7,515 bases of DNA, taken from an uncultured Coprococcus sp. GTDB lineage: Bacteria; Bacillota; Clostridia; Lachnospirales; Lachnospiraceae. Shown piece after piece: positions 6,888 through 7,515 of the stretch. The DNA lies in assembly GCA_900548315.1 (NCBI GenBank), contig URJU01000108.1, positions 1 through 7,515 of the forward strand, read 5' to 3'. The position numbers were made by a program, and so were the translations under genes. Each line of letters opens with the position of its first letter. Positions within the stretch are counted from its first letter, which is position 1. A model generated the notes under the pieces. That model made no database searches. It saw only the letters and a program-made list of their open reading frames with translations, and was not told the origin of the DNA.

Positions 6888-7515
6888 ATGATACAGGATA
6901 TAGAACCACAGAAATTTAATAATCAGTATATTAACAGGAGAGAACCGGAGGATCATGACAGGGTTCTCTCTTTTTCTGAGAAAATGATATTTGCAAGGAT
7001 CATGGATGATGAAGATCAGCTGGAATTTCTGTCATATGGTGAGCTGCAGCAGATCTTCTTCGATGATATGAAAACAGGGGATAAAAGTGCGGAGGATCTG
7101 GTTTATCTCTTTTCGATAGACAATACGGCGTATTTTTTGTGGAATGGAGATACCAGACTGACAGCAGTGGGATATGAATATCGCAGTATGTACAAGACGA
7201 GGGCATGCCATCCCAAGACGGCAGTTCTTGCGGCGGCGACTGGCTGGCATCTGTCGCTTTGGTACAGGACCAACAGGTTCTGTGGTGCCTGTGGAGAGAG
7301 AACTGTTCATGATGAGAAAGAGAGGATGCTCAGATGTCCGTCATGCGGCAGGCTGATATTTCCAGTCATAGCTCCTGCTGTCATAGTGGGCGTGATCGAC
7401 GGCGACAGGATAATACTTACCACATATGCGGGCAGGGAGTACAAGAGATATGCCCTGATAGCGGGATTTACCGAGATAGGGGAGAGCGCTGAGCAGACCG
7501 TCAGACTTGTCTCTT
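6888..7515 (+). CDS. nudC: NudC-type NADH pyrophosphatase (Nudix hydrolase), 3'-truncated
   Basis: An open-ended gene cut by the contig end. About 206 genomic residues remain; E. coli NudC has 257. The family hydrolyses NADH/NAD+ to nicotinamide mononucleotide and AMP, and also removes NAD caps from RNA. The N-terminus MIQDIEPQKFNNQY fits Clostridial homologs as recalled. The four-Cys zinc ribbon is intact: CGAC (132-135) and CPSC (150-153). Then come FPVIAPAVIVGVIDGDRIIL and the start of the Nudix box, GFTEIGESAEQTVR (193-206). The REU.EE part and the NudC-specific SQPWPFP.S motif lie beyond the end. Residues 207-209 read LVS where Arg-Glu is expected, because the last ~9 bases are probably adapter. 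The start at 6888 has GGGGA 8 bases upstream; an in-frame ATG at 6873 has a poorer site, and a TAA at 6864 blocks earlier starts. Probably a separate cytoplasmic housekeeping gene. Confidence 0.9.
   Translation, partial: MIQDIEPQKFNNQYINRREPEDHDRVLSFSEKMIFARIMDDEDQLEFLSYGELQQIFFDDMKTGDKSAEDLVYLFSIDNTAYFLWNGDTRLTAVGYEYRSMYKTRACHPKTAVLAAATGWHLSLWYRTNRFCGACGERTVHDEKERMLRCPSCGRLIFPVIAPAVIVGVIDGDRIILTTYAGREYKRYALIAGFTEIGESAEQTVRLVS
6938..6975 (+). terminator. Terminator-like hairpin inside the nudC-like gene
   Basis: A perfect 9-bp inverted repeat (GAGAGAACC at 6938-6946, GGTTCTCTC at 6962-6970) with a 15-base loop is followed at once by TTTTT (6971-6975). This is the layout of an intrinsic terminator, but it lies within codons 17-30 of the nudC-like gene, 119 bases after the DUF58 stop. 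It could end transcripts from the upstream operon or attenuate this gene, or be a by-product of coding sequence. Confidence 0.4.
7507..7515 (-). other. Probable Tn5 mosaic-end remnant at contig end (artifact)
   Basis: The last nine bases (TTGTCTCTT) match the first nine of the reverse-complement mosaic end (CTGTCTCTT) at eight positions. The match begins exactly where the Nudix box stops fitting: base 7506 (C) can still be the first base of the expected Arg codon, after which the frame gives LVS instead of R-E. Together with the certain adapter at the other end, this makes read-through adapter likely. Confidence 0.7.

Noticed and set aside
7000..7310. Minus-strand open frames opposite the nudC-like gene, and a + strand frame at 7174-7356
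   Set aside because: The other + frame (codons from 6888) contains the zinc ribbon and the start of the Nudix box, so these are shadows.

Overview
The window reads as an assembled contig from a Gram-positive, AT-leaning Firmicute, most like a gut-type Lachnospiraceae/Clostridia member. The grounds are protein style (MoxR/DUF58/membrane transglutaminase set, Flg_new/InlB-type repeats, a Lachnospiraceae-like NudC N-terminus), heavy use of ATA and AGA codons, and strong GGAG ribosome binding sites. This placement is inferred from recalled family resemblance, not from a search. The contig was made from a Tn5 (Nextera-type) library. Bases 1-26 are read-1 adapter ending in the transposon mosaic end, and the last ~9 bases look like the start of the opposite mosaic end. 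True genomic sequence is therefore about 27-7506.

All six supported genes are on the + strand. 27-1980 is the 3' part of a large surface protein made of Flg_new (Listeria-Bacteroides) repeats with a fibronectin-III-like insert; its apparent ATG lies inside the adapter. 2029-2973 is a MoxR-family AAA+ ATPase. 2985-3545 is a small predicted lipoprotein with a TTEA repeat tract and a Gly-rich tail. 3549-5756 is a polytopic membrane protein with an external transglutaminase-like domain, in which the usual catalytic Cys is Ser. 5770-6819 is a membrane-anchored DUF58 protein. 6888 to the contig end is a 3'-truncated NudC-type NADH pyrophosphatase with a zinc ribbon.

The four central genes (2029-6819) are spaced by 3-13 bases, and their ribosome binding sites touch or overlap the preceding stop codons, so they form a tight operon. 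MoxR + DUF58 + membrane transglutaminase is a known recurring cluster, thought to form a chaperone/assembly system at the membrane. The variant here puts a low-complexity lipoprotein between the ATPase and the transglutaminase, and has a repeat-rich surface protein 48 bases upstream as a possible client. A linked role in surface-protein maturation is inference. The nudC-like gene is probably a separate housekeeping unit. No tRNA, rRNA, CRISPR array or insertion sequence was seen.
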